Of a stretch of DNA of 64,000 nucleotides, positions 11,763 through 56,900 are shown piece by piece. Numbering within the stretch: position 1 is the first letter of the stretch; every line of letters starts with the position of its first letter. A program made the translations under genes and the position numbers. The notes below the pieces were generated by a model. It was not told where the DNA came from. It saw only the letters and a program-made list of their open reading frames with translations, and made no database searches. Source of the stretch: Cristatella mucedo (lineage: Eukaryota; Bryozoa; Phylactolaemata; Cristatellidae); NCBI GenBank assembly GCA_009760855.2, contig WPIO01000019.1:3161501-3225500 (forward strand), in the 5' to 3' direction.

Positions 11763-12194
11763 GGCCAACAAAGCTCGCGCGGCTCTCCGCTCAATCGACA
11801 GGACACGAGCAGCAACAGTCCGCCATAAAGGAGCACAAGCCAGGTAACAGGTAGCCTAGCCGGCTTGACTGCGACACCGAAGGCAGAGAAGCAGCGTTGC
11901 GAGATTACCCTCGACGTGCAATTACACAGTAAAAGCCTTTCCCACCTTCCTGCGTCAACCCGGGCGCTTGGAAGGCGCGTGTAGCGTGTGCTTCGGCGCT
12001 ACTACTGGCTGGGCTGCGACAGGCGCATGGAGTAGTCCGGCTGAGAATTGCGCAAAAGACGAACAGCCCAAAAAAAGACCGTCGCCTCCGCCGCGAACGT
12101 AGTGCGCTAGCTTATGCCGTCACCTCGAGGGTGCAGCCCGTGCCAAAGTTGTGTTTCCGGTTGATGTCAAGGCCACTTAGTTTGTTGCCGCCTC

Positions 12195-12292
12195 GCGTAG
12201 CTATAATCAGCTGATTCAGCCGCCTCGTTTGTACTGCGGCAGAAGAGATTTAAAGACTGCCACCACCGCGTGCAGTAGTGATAAAATGGCAT
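12195..12292 (-). mobile_element. SINE-1 3' half
   Basis: Plus strand reads AATCAGCTGATTCAGCCGCCTC..., the reverse of the SINE-1 3' end. The tRNA-like head is missing. Confidence 0.6.
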
Positions 12293-13833
12293 CTCCTTCT
12301 TAGAATCAACCCTGAACGCGCAAGCGGAAATTGGGCGCACAGTCTTCCCGGGTGCGCTGGCTGCCCGGTCGGAGGGCGCAGATTTCACTCAGCTAGCGCT
12401 CCACTCCTCGACGGCCATTGCCGCTCACTGACCTTATTTGAAAGGACCGTGTGCATACGAAAGGTATTAGAAGAGTTCCTCTCCGAACGGGTGCGGCTGG
12501 TGGGGATGGGGCCGGGACGCCCTAAGCGAAGCTGCTGCCGTTTCAGACTCCCCGTTGGACGAGAGAGAACACGCTGTCCGGCCCCGTTTGTGAAGCCCCG
12601 TAGCCCACCCCGATTTACGACCACGCCTCCAGACAGGACGCGGCCGACTTGCTAGAGCGGCTCTAGAGGCACGTCGGGCCTCGGGCATTCGGCGCGCGCA
12701 TTTCCAAGCCGCTTTTTAGAGGGAAGCTGCCACTTTTGTCTTTTAGGCAGGGCAAAAAAATGGTGGAGCTGCACTCCGGCGCCCGTTCAGGATTTTCTTC
12801 CTTGGAACGTCATTCTTTCTTTAAATGGTGCGATCATTTTTCGTAAATACGGTAGAGAAAAAAGATCGTTGTTAGACTGGTCTGCTGAGGCTCAAACGCG
12901 CCGCGTGGAAGTACAGATTGGTTTTGCAACGCGGTTAAGTCTGGAGGGTTTTGTGCGCGGCGATCCTGTTGGCGCGACGCTTCAGGCTGCCCTGAAAAGG
13001 TTGCGATGGGAATTCTCTAAAGGGATTCTCTAAATTCTCTTGTTTTTCTTTCCTGGCGACGTGCTTTCGGACTGCAGCTTCGAGGTCCCTCCCTCGGTCA
13101 TCATTAGATAGGGCTGGGAGCAGCTGGAGCGGGCATGTGCCTTCGGCACGTGCACGCTCCAGAAGGGCTAATCACTCTTTTTATAAAATATTCACCCCCC
13201 AGTGAAATAGTCATTCGTAAATCGAGTGGAAGCTTGACTAAAAAGGAGAAGGCCCTTTTTAAAATCAATAGGGTACCGTCCTTTAGAATGAAACCGTCAA
13301 TCCCTGCGGCTTGGTAATGCGGTGGATTTGGCAGCTTTTTAGCAGATTTATAGATTTGGGTGACTGTACTTCAATGTCTGCGAACAACAGGCCTTTTACT
13401 GTTAATTTGTGGCTGAATCATTTGATGAGCCTTTGAGGTATGCAAGGGTCGAGGCAGCAGGTGAGCGTAGGGAGAGCGCAAGCCCGAAACTCGCGGAGTG
13501 AGGCCTGATTCATACTGACCACCGATGCTACTAGGCGGAAATACGGTATATTTTTCCGGAGCTCTTAGGCGCGAGATTCCTCAGCAGTCGAAGTATTTTA
13601 AATTTTATATATACCACTATTAGTCAATGATTACACATCACTTGTTAATCCCCAATATCACCATTTGCATTATATTGCCGCAACTCAAACTGAGACTTCG
13701 GAGTTCCTAGTCACAGTATGAGAACACATTTCATTAATGCGACTGCTGGTCAGGATCATATAACAGCTGCTACCAGGAAGCTTTAGTTCGCTAGGTGTCC
13801 ACGATTATCTCTAAGCTACAGCTAATGGCATAC

Positions 13834-13876
<43 letters not shown>

Positions 13877-13885
13877 TGTGCTATT

Positions 13886-13927
<42 letters not shown>

Positions 13928-16900
13928 AATATAGAATATTATATATAGCATTATATATATAATGCTATATATAATATGTTATATTATAGAAATATAATAG
14001 CTATGCGTAATTAGCTATATATATATATAATACCGCATAGCTCAAATAATATAGCAAATAATATTGCGAATTACACCAAGCTGTTTTTAAAGTGCACCTT
14101 CAAATTTTAACGGTATTTCGGCAATCAAATTCTCGAGCCGCCGACCGCGAAGCTCCAGCCCAGCCCGAGGATCGTATGTGGATTGCAGTACCGTCCAGAT
14201 GCGGTCCACGGTTTGGCAATGCAATGAAGCTGCCCGCGTACTGTCGCTTAATCAAAATGCGACCAAATAACTGCGCCAAGGATTAGGTCGGCAATAGAAC
14301 CGCTTGGCGCGAAAGGAGTTTTGCCTCCAGCCGTGCTTGCTGTAGTTTGTTCTTGTCTGCACAGCAGAGAGCCAGCCGATGCCCAGCCCCAACAGTTTAT
14401 TACCACGCACGGAGCCCCAGGGCGCACGGCTCCTTTCGGCCCCGTCTCCCACTCGACTCCCCGCCACCACTCATCCTCTTGAGTTGGTGGGAGGATAAAG
14501 CCGGCCTGTCCCGAGGCCACTGCGGTCAGACCACAGCTCGGCACCGGCCTGTCCCTAGGCCACAGCCTCCAGCTGTTAGACCCTGGGGTTGTTTTGGGTA
14601 CCACCGGCCTGCCTGCACTGGTAGTGTGCCGGCGAGCCCAGCGATACGAACCATGCAGAGAACCACAAACCACACTTGCAGGGAGCCCAAAGGACAACGT
14701 CCGTCATACGTAGACGTCTATACCGTGTCTACGTAGAGCGTCTAGCAGGAGCCGAAATAGCAGCAGCGGCCATCAGATCGAGTGGATTAAGCTCGCGCGT
14801 TAAAGCACTGCCTCTTAAGTAGTGTGGCTTGATGCAAATGCGACGGGCCTGGTTACGACCATTCGATGCCTGTTAGTGGACGAGCCACTGAATTGTGGCC
14901 TTTGATTTGGGAAACTATACCTTGACGTCTGTGTATGACCTCACCCTTTGATCTATGACGGCCGAGGGAAGAAGTTTTCTGATAGAGGTGGCTGTAGAGT
15001 TGACCTTAGGCGGTAGCGTACCCACGCGAGGCGAGTGGGGGGGGGCTATAGACTGCCAGCAGCCCGAGGTAGGGCGAGTTCGAGATATGCCCCTTTGAGG
15101 CCTTTGTGTGCACGGCGGCCTCGCGTGTACTGACGGCTGTCAAGGTTTGGGGAAAATACATAGCCGTAGACTTTTTTAGCCATGCCCTTGTATCAGGACA
15201 GTTACGGCGTATTCGCCCTACAAATGGTAAGAGGACTCAGAACTAGGAGATCGTGTACCGGTATGACACTCTTGATAAGGACTCTCAACATTGGCTCAGC
15301 AAGCGTCTCTCAGTTGGCCTCTGCATGGAATCTCGGTTCCTCTACTAAAATTTACCTTTCGTTAGTTGGCCACACCTGCTCCAACTCTTAAACTAATACA
15401 TATTTAAAAAATTTGGCATGCTTACATAAAGCTATCGTGAACTCCAAGTTCGTGGAGTTCAAGTTAGTCCATGCATTTGCGATATTTCGCCTAGCATTAA
15501 CTCCTGCAACGGCCCCCTACAAAGCAGCGAATCAGTTTGATGGTCGCGTCACTTACTGTTACGTCCCTCCAGTCACACGCTCTGGCCTGTTACCTGCCGG
15601 AGCTACGCACTCGCTCGCCTTCGCTCGCATCGCCTGGTCTGCTTATTACGGTCGCATAGCAGTCGCTCTAACCCACCTTAATTTCTTCTTCTGGGAACTT
15701 GTCTCCAGTCCATATACACCTAAAGCCTAAAACTCTACCGAATATGAACATCACGACAGCCACAGATTTAATGACATTTAAAGAGAAGCTAAAATCAACC
15801 TGTTACACGCGGCATTGCTGTTGTCCGTTTACTATTCAAGTGATTATTAATGCGGAAATTCTATATGCCATTATCATCCTCAAGACAGACTACACATTTC
15901 CTGTTCACCCGTCGTTAAGTGCAATGTAAGAGATCTAGTTTTCTAAGGGTACTAAAATAATACATCATTGTATCTTCATTGCTAGTATGAGCCATCTTAA
16001 TTCGGGCCCTCCTGGTCGTCTGGGCAACCGCCTTAGTCAATAGATAGGCTGTCAGCGAACATTTCTACTCGATTTCTCGTTCGTTTTTCACAGCGTTCAT
16101 TGATGTGTGCTGGATGATTGCTTCAGCCAAAACTGCCAGGTTTTTCTGTTATGTGCCGCATCATTGTCGGGCTTGGATCATTTTGGCTTGCTCGTAAACC
16201 TGACAAGCTTTGCATGGACTATAAGTGGTCGCGCTCGCGACTGGCCGAATGCAATTCATTACACGAGGAGGACTTCCGACATAAAAAAAAAACAAGAGGC
16301 CCGTCATAAAGCGAGCGAGCGGCGTATCGAACGGACGAAGGGTGGCGGCGGGGTCAAGTGTCAAGGGCAGGTCGCTGACAGAGCCCTCTACGCGGCGAAT
16401 CAGCCGGTGCAAAAAATAATCGGCCGTCCAGAGGAATCTTCGGCTCCTCAGCGCCGCTAAACTACCGTGTGAGAAACGTTTTCGCATAATTTCGATGAAA
16501 TGCTCAAGAATTGCGTAGCCATTACTACAACGAATCTTACCAGTCTTTGAGAAAACCGTTTCCTATAATTTGTACATGTATCCACGGGATAATTAATGAA
16601 AGGATGCGTCATTTGCACTCTTGTAAAAACCCCTTGCATTACTCTGAAAATTGTACCACTGGCCAAAAAAATACAGGCGCTTTTCATTCGTGAACATCTA
16701 CTAGACTTCAAACGCTCATTAAAAAAGGCCGTCTCTTATCAAGAGCGTATCTCATTCGAAAGAAATAGCATAGCGTCTTTTCATTATGACATAACGAGGA
16801 AGTGGAAGCAGTAAGTTTGCGTCAAATTTTGAGTTGATCTTGACGCCATTTTATAAAGGCAGTTGGGGGTTAAAGTTCGGCCGTCTAGAAAACTTCCTGG

Positions 16901-17541
16901 TGGCGAGGTACCTGTACAGCTATTAGTATTTTTGGCACAGGAGCACGCGCTCGAGCTAATGTGGACGTCCACGAATCCATTATAGCTCGGCCCAGATAAA
17001 ATCGGGTTGTATGAATTATGTACGCACGAGTATCGCGTCGTAGAAGCCCCGTATATTTCTAATGTAAATTGCAAACGCAGGGCCCACAGCACAAAGGCGG
17101 AGTAGTGACTCGAGCGGTATAGAGGTTTATAGAACGAATACTCCCGCCTCAAGCAGACGGACAATCGTTTCAAGTGGGGAGGCCGGCCAGGGTCTGCCGT
17201 CGATACAATCAATAGCCGCTCCTCATAGCAGCAACTGCTGCAACAGTCACCTTACAGCAGCTAGGCAGCACTAATCATTCACTGTGAGCGAACGTATTAG
17301 TTTGAAATTTCGGAGTAGAAAGCAACACCGTACTGAAATGCAGGCCACGCTTTTTCTTGCCTTTCTTCGTCTGAACCGACTCAGTAGCTACCGAGCCGTC
17401 CTCTTATTCAGTAGGGTGACAAACTAAGACAAGTCAGTGCAGAATGAGCTGTGACAGTGAGTCGTCATTCTGCCAACTTGTTCAGAATCCAGCTGTACGG
17501 TTATTAAAAGGCAAAAGTCAAGATCGAGCAGCATGCAATCT
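12293..17541. other. Intergenic region without a recognised gene
   Basis: GC-rich at 12.3-12.7 kb, then mixed sequence. Several open frames of 60-150 codons exist on both strands, but none has a recognisable domain or credible splice partners. Contains the AT palindrome block listed separately. Confidence 0.4.
13838..14035. repeat. (TA)n tract with palindromic AT-rich core
   Basis: Runs of TA broken by GTGTGTGTG, then a palindrome around ATAGCATTATATATATAATG and CTAT (about 13947-13970) that could form a cruciform. Confidence 0.85.
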
Positions 17542-49803
<32,262 letters not shown>

Positions 49804-52130
49804 CTGCAGAACAGATACCAGAGGTTGTGGCGGCGGCACTCGATGCTGCACAGCAGTTGCAAGGCAGCGAGACACACCCACGGTCACAACAACAGCTGTC
49901 ACTCATAGCACGCACGATCACGTCATCACGCAGGCATTGCACAGCCGATCTTAGCTGCCAAGCAGCCCATCCCTTCCACAGTGTTAGAACATTGCACATC
50001 CGGTAGCAGTTGCACCAGCCTCTAGACCAGCACAGCCATCTGCCTCGGCTGCCAGTGTCTGCTATCGATCCGCGGCAACTGAAAGGCTGGCGCCTGCTGT
50101 TGCTGCTGCCAGAGCTGCATCAATTGTTGAGCGATCAGCGAAATGGGTTTTGCGCATTTATCTGCAAGCGCTCTAGGAAATTAAGTCGGCCTTAGCTTTG
50201 CTCAGCATTTATGCTTAAAATGTAGACTTAAAAACAAGAACAGCAACTTTCAGATGAAACTTTCGCTGGTGCATGCTTGCATAGAGGGTCAAAGCGGTTA
50301 ATTAACAGATAGATGCACCATTATCCTGGAGCATAGCAATGGGTGCGCACACCCACTCAAGCCAGGTGGTATAATCCTAAAGGAGCATCATGGGCTGCGA
50401 CAGGCTGGCTGGTTTAGGCAAAACCCAAGATTAAGCCTTCCCCTACGAGGCATCATACTTGCTAAAATGAATCCTGGCTGCGCATCTGCCCACATCTCAT
50501 CGGCATCTACAGCTATCATTTGCAGATTGCATGGCATCCCTTTTTAGACCTGTATTTCATATACCAATGCATATACCAATGCGGAGCCAAGACTGACGGG
50601 GGGGGGAAAGAAGGGCTTCACGTTGACCTCTTGTTGGAGGCACCCTATCATATGAATGCATGTCTGCGGTGACTAAGCCACCCAACACACCTGTCGGGTT
50701 CAGCCCAGGGGAGGTCAAGGCCAACCTGTCTCCTTTCTTTGATCACGGATACATAAACGTGCATGCAAACTCCACCCATGCAACAGCAGTAGTGATACCT
50801 TTAAGAATGCCGTTCTAATCAAGCTATTGGCAATAAAAGCTTATGCAATTTTTTTTAATTTGATATTCACGGTCAACACTATATAAGCAACTAAGTTAAT
50901 GGGCAAAAATAGGTCCATCACAGCCAGACTTATCACCTATTTATATACTGTATGTATCTGATACAGCCAAATCCCTTGAAAACGACAGCTGCTCGTAAGC
51001 CCGGTTTAGCATATCGAAAAGTACGGATTGCGTCAAGGACATACAGGCCAGCGAACCCAGCTGGAATGCGGTATTGCATAGAACTAAATTAACGAAATCG
51101 TTGCGTATGATCAACCGATGTTAATGTGGGTCTTCCAAATCAAACAGTCGCTGCAGAAAGTTACATACATTTGCTTTGGGTGCATTCAAGCAAGAAACAC
51201 GTCAGCCATAACTGCCCTGAGTTCAGCCACTATAGTGTACTGCTAAGGAAAAATTACAAATTGCGGGCAGCAAAGCATCAAAATCGAGAACCGTTCGACA
51301 TGGCCACATCCATCGCAAGTAGCGCGGCCTGGTAAAAGTTCTCAAATAAATACTGCAGCGAGCCGGATGCTCTCTGGTCAGGCCAAACTATGCCTGAAGT
51401 ACAATTTCATAACAGGATCCCGGCAATCGCTTGCTATCACCCGAGCAATACCAAGATCCATCTAGTGCTCTGTATCTGCAGCTTCTTCAGTACAGCTCTC
51501 AATACGCAAACAGAAAGCACGGGTGAGATGTGCACATCACCGGGATAGCTGTTAAGGATCTTCTGCCGTTGTATAAATGAGGCAGTAAAATAAGCTAGAC
51601 TCTACTTTGTATCGGGCCCGGCGGCTGCTATACCGCCGGACTGATGCTCAACGCCTATAAAATGGTATTTATTAGAAGTGCAGCACACAACCACTTCATA
51701 AAATTTTCATCTGCCGCAAGTACCACAGATATATCTAAACTAATGAGAAACATAACCATCATTATGACGGAACGAAACAGACAACACAAGCTCCGGCTCA
51801 TTCCGTTATAGCCAATGCAGGCAGCGAGTTACCTGTGGTAGAGAAAGCAGTACGAAGCTTTGAAATCTTTTTAGTGACACTTATTAGATACCGCGACATT
51901 TCTCTTATTCTTTAATATTTGAGTACCGATAATGTGCTGCAGTCAGAGAGACATAGGTTGCATACTGCCACACTTCAGCTTCGAAAAGCGATGGCCATGC
52001 GGCGACAGGCAGATTAAAGCCGGCACACCCATCGAACTAGGATCGTCGTATCCATTTTTGTTTACTTTGAATCGCTTCCGGTAAATGGCATGGACGTAAT
52101 TTTTTCCAGCGGTCCACGTAGAACTATCCA
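49804..52130. other. Region upstream of the first recognised glycosidase exon
   Basis: Should contain, or lead to, the missing 5' exon of the pseudouridine gene. No convincing exon was found. Only a SINE-1 3' fragment (51546-51600, plus) is recognisable. Confidence 0.35.
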
Positions 52131-52132
52131 CT

Positions 52133-52440
52133 ATAATAATAATAATAACACATTTTCTGCAGCGCTCTCAGAGAATCCCATCTCTTTCTAGGCACTTTAC
52201 ATTTGGATGCAAAGGAAGCACGATCGAGTGGTTAGTGGCAGCATGCTCAATGACAACAAGCATGAACATGGTTATAGGCGACGTGCACAGGGTCAGCATG
52301 CAAGTATGGTTAGTGGCAGCGTGCACAGTGTCAGCGCACGTAAGCACGAAAAGGACGAATCACGTGGACCCACTAAATGCTGTGATAAATATATGCGTTT
52401 CTAGCTTCTTTTTGAATTTCAAGTCATCGGACGTTGTAAC
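52133..52440 (-). mobile_element. LINE-A 3' UTR and tail
   Basis: ATT tail at 52134-52148, AAAGTGCCTAGAAAGAGATG and GGGATTCTCTGAGAGCGCTG, then CATGCACAGGGTC-type UTR words. Confidence 0.8.
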
Positions 52441-52579
52441 GCTCTTTAACGAGGTCGCTAGCGGTATCCCCCGCGCGGACGTATGTGTTGCTTACATCTA
52501 ATGCTCATGAATTCCGTTTATTTATCCATAGAAATGGACACATGCATGTATTATACCAGAGGTTATAAGACACAGCTGC

Positions 52580-53140
52580 CCTATGCGTTCCCTACGAGGG
52601 TGCAGGTCGGTCGTCGGTAGTCGCGCACGGAACGGTTCTAGTGGACGCGCATGGTTCTACCAAATGGCTTCAAGCTCGTGGACGGAATTAGATGCCGCGG
52701 CTTCAGCCACTTCCCGAAGAACTCGGGCAAGCGCCGCGAGTGCGACAGTGGCGCGCGTGCGAACCGATTGAGGCGCCGCCACGCGTTGGCCACCATGGCG
52801 CTTCGCAGCGGCCGCGACAGTAGGCGTCGCGTTGTTGACACTCGGTCCACAGTCTGTCGACACAGCCGCTTCCGAGGATGGCAGCGCATCCGCGCCAGTT
52901 GACGCGTCACCGGGCGGCAGCTGTGATGTGATGCGATGTGATCCTCGTCGCCCCGATCGGCTACAGCGGGCGCTTAGGAGCCGGTCGGCTTGCAGCCCAA
53001 AAGCTACGAAGACTGCGTGTACGAAAAAGTCGTTGTCGAGCCGGACGTCGGAGACAAGCTCCCTGCGACGCGAGACAAGTGTCTCGCGTGCGTGCATGCC
53101 GTGGGCAAGGCGTCACATTCCTCGTCGGTTCCTTAGACGT
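52580..53140. other. GC-rich coding-like stretch, not assigned
   Basis: Unlike its surroundings, this segment has strong G/C bias at one codon position in several overlapping frames. On the plus strand a frame after the acceptor-like GGCTTGCAG (52995) reads PKSYEDCVYEKVVVEPDVGD and on to D-K-C-L-A-C-V-H before a stop at 53134-53136. On the minus strand a 146-codon frame is open (53097-52657). A good start context, GCCACCATGG, lies at 52790-52799. It could be an exon of an unknown gene, or a GC-rich promoter (e.g. of the pseudouridine gene). I cannot choose. Confidence 0.3.
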
Positions 53141-56100
53141 CCAAGCTATGGAGATAACTCTTTAAAAAAAAACGGCGAGTTTTCGGCTGGCTCCGGGACG
53201 AGCGAGGCGGTGCCGCGCATCCATCAGCATGCAATTAATTGCCTTTGGGATGACGCGACCTGCTATGGAGTACTTTCTGACAGCTTCCGACTTAGCGAGT
53301 CGTGGCGGCTCTCCTGGCCATGCCGAGGCCGCTCGTCGCCGTCAGCCTTTTTTTTCGCTTTGCTTGTTAGGCGATGGTGTGTGTGTGTGAGAGAGAGAGA
53401 CCCGGTTCTCAGCGACCACCAGCTTGTTCTGCTCCTTCTGCTTGTTCTTGCTCTGCTCCTTGTTCTGCTCTGTTCTGCTCTGAGTCTGAGCATAGTCTGA
53501 GTACAGTCTCTCTCGCCTCGCGACTTGAAAGCCCCCACTGCTCGCTGCAAGTGGGAGCGGATAGGCAAATGAGGCTGCTGTGTTGCATCATCGAGCCTTG
53601 ACTTACTTTACTGTGGTCACGTGTATGAGCTTTTGGCACCAGCTGCTCACTGTATAATAAGGTCCCCTGTAGCCAATGCAGCTGGCCCGACGGGCCCGTT
53701 TGAGCGAAGAAGCAACTGTCCGTGCATGCTACATCGGCAGCTGCTGTGCTGCATGCACGGCTGCCACCAACAGACAGACGACTGTACGACCGTCTGCTCG
53801 GCAAAGCTGCTGCTCGGCCGCTGTCTTAGCTGCAGCCTCGTCGCTGTACAGCTGCAGGCAGCAGCACGGCTGCTGCCTGGCGACTGCGCGTGCCCTGCCT
53901 TCACCTTCGCCGAGGGATGGCTGAAAAGGATAAGGTAGTTTGCCAGCTTTATGAAAACGAGGCCAGCCATACCTCTTGGACTGGAGAAAGTTTGGCCGTG
54001 TGAATGCAGCTTGTTAGTGCAGTGACATTCCCATGGCCGTTACTGCCTAGCTTGTCGTCAGCCTGCCGGAGTTTGCCTGCCGAAAAGTAGGTCGGCATCT
54101 AAAAGTCTCTTTGCAGGTGCCGGCAGCCTTAAGCCGACACTAGAGTCTGAAATTGACAGTTCGGTGGAGCCCGTGAATCCGTGCTGTTCGGGCCGAAGAT
54201 GGGGTCCTAAGGCAGCCGGCTCTTGGCCAAGGCTGATTGGGTGGGTGAAGCCGGCCTCCCACAGAGATGTGTGGGTGTGGCAGATGTGTGCATGCATCGT
54301 GTCAGCACATGGCACACGTGTTCTCGAGCACTCGCACTCCTGCACGAGCTTGTGCGAATGTGTGAGGCTCTGTGTGAGGCTGTGTGTGTGTGTGTGTCGT
54401 TCTGAGCAGCAGATGGCAAGCTCTTTGCAATGGAAAATTGTGAAGATAAAGGTGAAGGCCACTTGTTAGGAGCAGAAATGATGTGCTCGACTATCGTTAT
54501 TGGCTACCATCAACGTCGCAAGAGGTGGCAAGCAAGGCTGTGATGTTGCTGCTAGGACAGTCCTTTTGTCGGAGTCGACTTTTTGTGGTCGGCGGCAGCA
54601 AGATCCGGTCACCGATGCGATGCGTTACTCTAGATCGTGTAGATTGCATGTGTGCGTTACGTAGGCTGTAGCCTGAGGCAGAAAGTCGAATTTGGCCAGC
54701 CCTTTCGAGTGACTAGATTTCCTGTAGAAGAAAGTATGGCTGGTTAAATGGGCATGAGCGCAGCCGAGCTGAAAATTAATCTCAAAGTGAGTGTAGTGTG
54801 AGAAGTGCATCCAACTGCTCTCCTAACTTTGCTATGCTTCCCACTTTCTCTTTGTTGCGTGAGACGAAGTCTGTTGGCTACCGAATGCATACCGAAAGCC
54901 GCTTAGGCTGTGAGTGCGCTATACAAAACTCTCCTGCGTAACACCACGTGGTCTTTATGACTTTGTGGAGTTACTGACGGAGATACATTACATCCAACTG
55001 CATCGTTCTGCTGCGAATGGATCTCTAAATTTCTCTAACCTTTGCACTTTCGGACTAGTGACTTAATTTTAACGTAGTACTGGCGACAGCAATGGAACTG
55101 AAGCACAAATAAATATTCTCCTTCACCACCCACCCACCCCAGCCCGTTGCTTGGGCACATGGGGATGTTCACATTTCACTGGCAATGCGATTAAGTTGAG
55201 AATTTGATATTCTGCAATCTGAAGTCTCGGAGAACTTAAAGTTCGGCCTTAGTTGCACAGCCGAATCGAAAGAGAGGCAGCCGATTGACCGTCGAGAAGG
55301 AGTGTGCAGTGCTGCTGTTCGAGCACCAGCCTTCGTACTGCAGAATTTAGCACCGATCCGGTCAGGCGAGCGAATCTCGAGGGGTGCATCCCGGCGAAAA
55401 AGCAGAGCTCGTGTCTCTGCACATTGCATCATGCATGGCTGCTGCCTGCTGCCACTCGCTGTACTCTTATCCGTGTTTGTTATTAAACACTTAAACAGGG
55501 GAAATGTCCCGTATTCTTTCTCGAGCCTACACGTACGCCGAGACTGCTCGACAGAATTCATGCATGCACACCGGGAATGGATCACTCGGCGGCAGACCTA
55601 GTGTCTCGCCAGTGCCAGCACATCACCTCGTCTGCTTGGAGGCACGTCAGGTAAAGCACGTCTTAAACTGTAGCGCTAGCCACTGGGGTGCTGGCATGCT
55701 GCAAGACGCCGCCGAGCGCTAGCAGCTTCCAGCAGGCAATAAAGAACCGCCTCACTAGGGCGCAGGTCTCAAACTAGTCATGCCTGTGCCACGAAATGCG
55801 CTAGTACTTGCATTTTTTTTTTTATTGCCGCATGCTCTTGCTCTTCGCTGCCTATGAGAATTGCTTCTCTAGCGCCGTGGTTTTGTGGAACGACGCTATC
55901 AAATATCATCGCTCGAACCGTCGGTTTCACTGCAGTTCCCAGATTGTTAGTAGAATGTAAGCTGTCCATTATATGGAGCAATTACCTATACACAAAAGAG
56001 TACTAAATTTCAGGCAATTGTAGTTACACAAACTCAGGTTCAACAGCACTATTTAGAATGCTAAGTGGCTAGTTTAATCAAGCGGCCGTGCTTGCAGAAA

Positions 56101-56280
56101 GAGGCAGGTCACATCGTCTCACCTTGACCGAATTATCTCAGCAACTTACCACGATGTTCAACAGCTGCTTTACTAACGTATGAGGCTAGATAAAGCAGTG
56201 GCATGCACGGAGCAATTAGCATAATGCAACGTTGTCTTAGCTAATAATAACTATACTTATAATAACAGAACCCTGATTTC
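53140..56280. other. No recognised gene
   Basis: Contains CTGCTC/TGTTC-rich sequence (53410-53520), GTGT-rich sequence (54360-54395) and a LINE-B UTR. Open frames lack domains. Confidence 0.4.
54850..54990 (+). mobile_element. LINE-B 3' UTR fragment
   Basis: TGCGTGAGACGAAGTCTGTT, GCATACCGAAAGCCGCTTAG, TTTGTGGAGTTACTGACGGA, ending GATACATTACAT. Confidence 0.7.
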
Positions 56281-56287
56281 GCTGGAT

Positions 56288-56425
56288 CTATTGTGCTCCC
56301 TTCACGACCCGGTCTTTGGTTGAGTCCAAGCAGGCAATCCTTTATTGACCGCTGCAAGTGTTAGTGATAGCAGTTAAGGCTCTTTAGCCGATAAATGCTT
56401 GTGGCAGTTACAGAAGCTAACCTCT
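56288..56425 (+). mobile_element. SINE-1 copy, diverged
   Basis: TTCACGACCCGGTC, box B-like GGTTGAGTCC, CCGCTGCAAGTGTTAGTGAT, TAAGGCTCTTTAGCC. Confidence 0.65.
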
Positions 56426-56579
56426 TTAGATCTAAATTGGTCATCGCATTTGTGACATCGCATCTCGACTTCTGTAGCTCACTACTTAAAGATCTTCCAG
56501 CCTATGCAATAATGCCCTTATAGTCTTTTGCAAAATTCTGCAGCCAGGCTAGACAGTTGTGAACGATGCAGTTGCCACA

Positions 56580-56900
56580 TTTATGCCGCTTCTCTACCGA
56601 CCTGAACTGGCACCCCATCAAGCAGCACAGTGACTTCGAGGTTTTTTCACTCACATTTAGGTCTCTTCATTCTCTTGCTCCAGCTTATTGTATTTGAATG
56701 ACTTTCTTGCCTGAGTGAATTACTTGTCCTGTCGCACCATCTTTTGCGTCTGACCGGTTGGTTTCGCTTCCAGAGGCTTCTTGACTTTGAGTACGCCGAA
56801 AGTTGAGTTCTGCCGTGGTATTCTGACACTAGCAGTGTCAGCACCAGCTGATAGATCGTCGCCAGCCTCGGCCAGCGACCGGACTCTGCCAGTGTGACCG
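56580..56900 (+). mobile_element. Decayed LINE reverse-transcriptase C-terminus
   Basis: Plus strand TDLNWHPIKQHSDFEVFSL then F-R-S-L-H-S-L-A-P-A-Y, the L-x-W-x-P-(I/V)-K motif of non-LTR elements, with stops after it. Confidence 0.7.

Noticed and set aside
53621-53938. A Cys-rich 105-codon frame on the plus strand
   Set aside because: Cys comes from TGC/GCTGC-rich sequence; a 107-codon frame is open on the other strand, and there is no signal peptide or start context.
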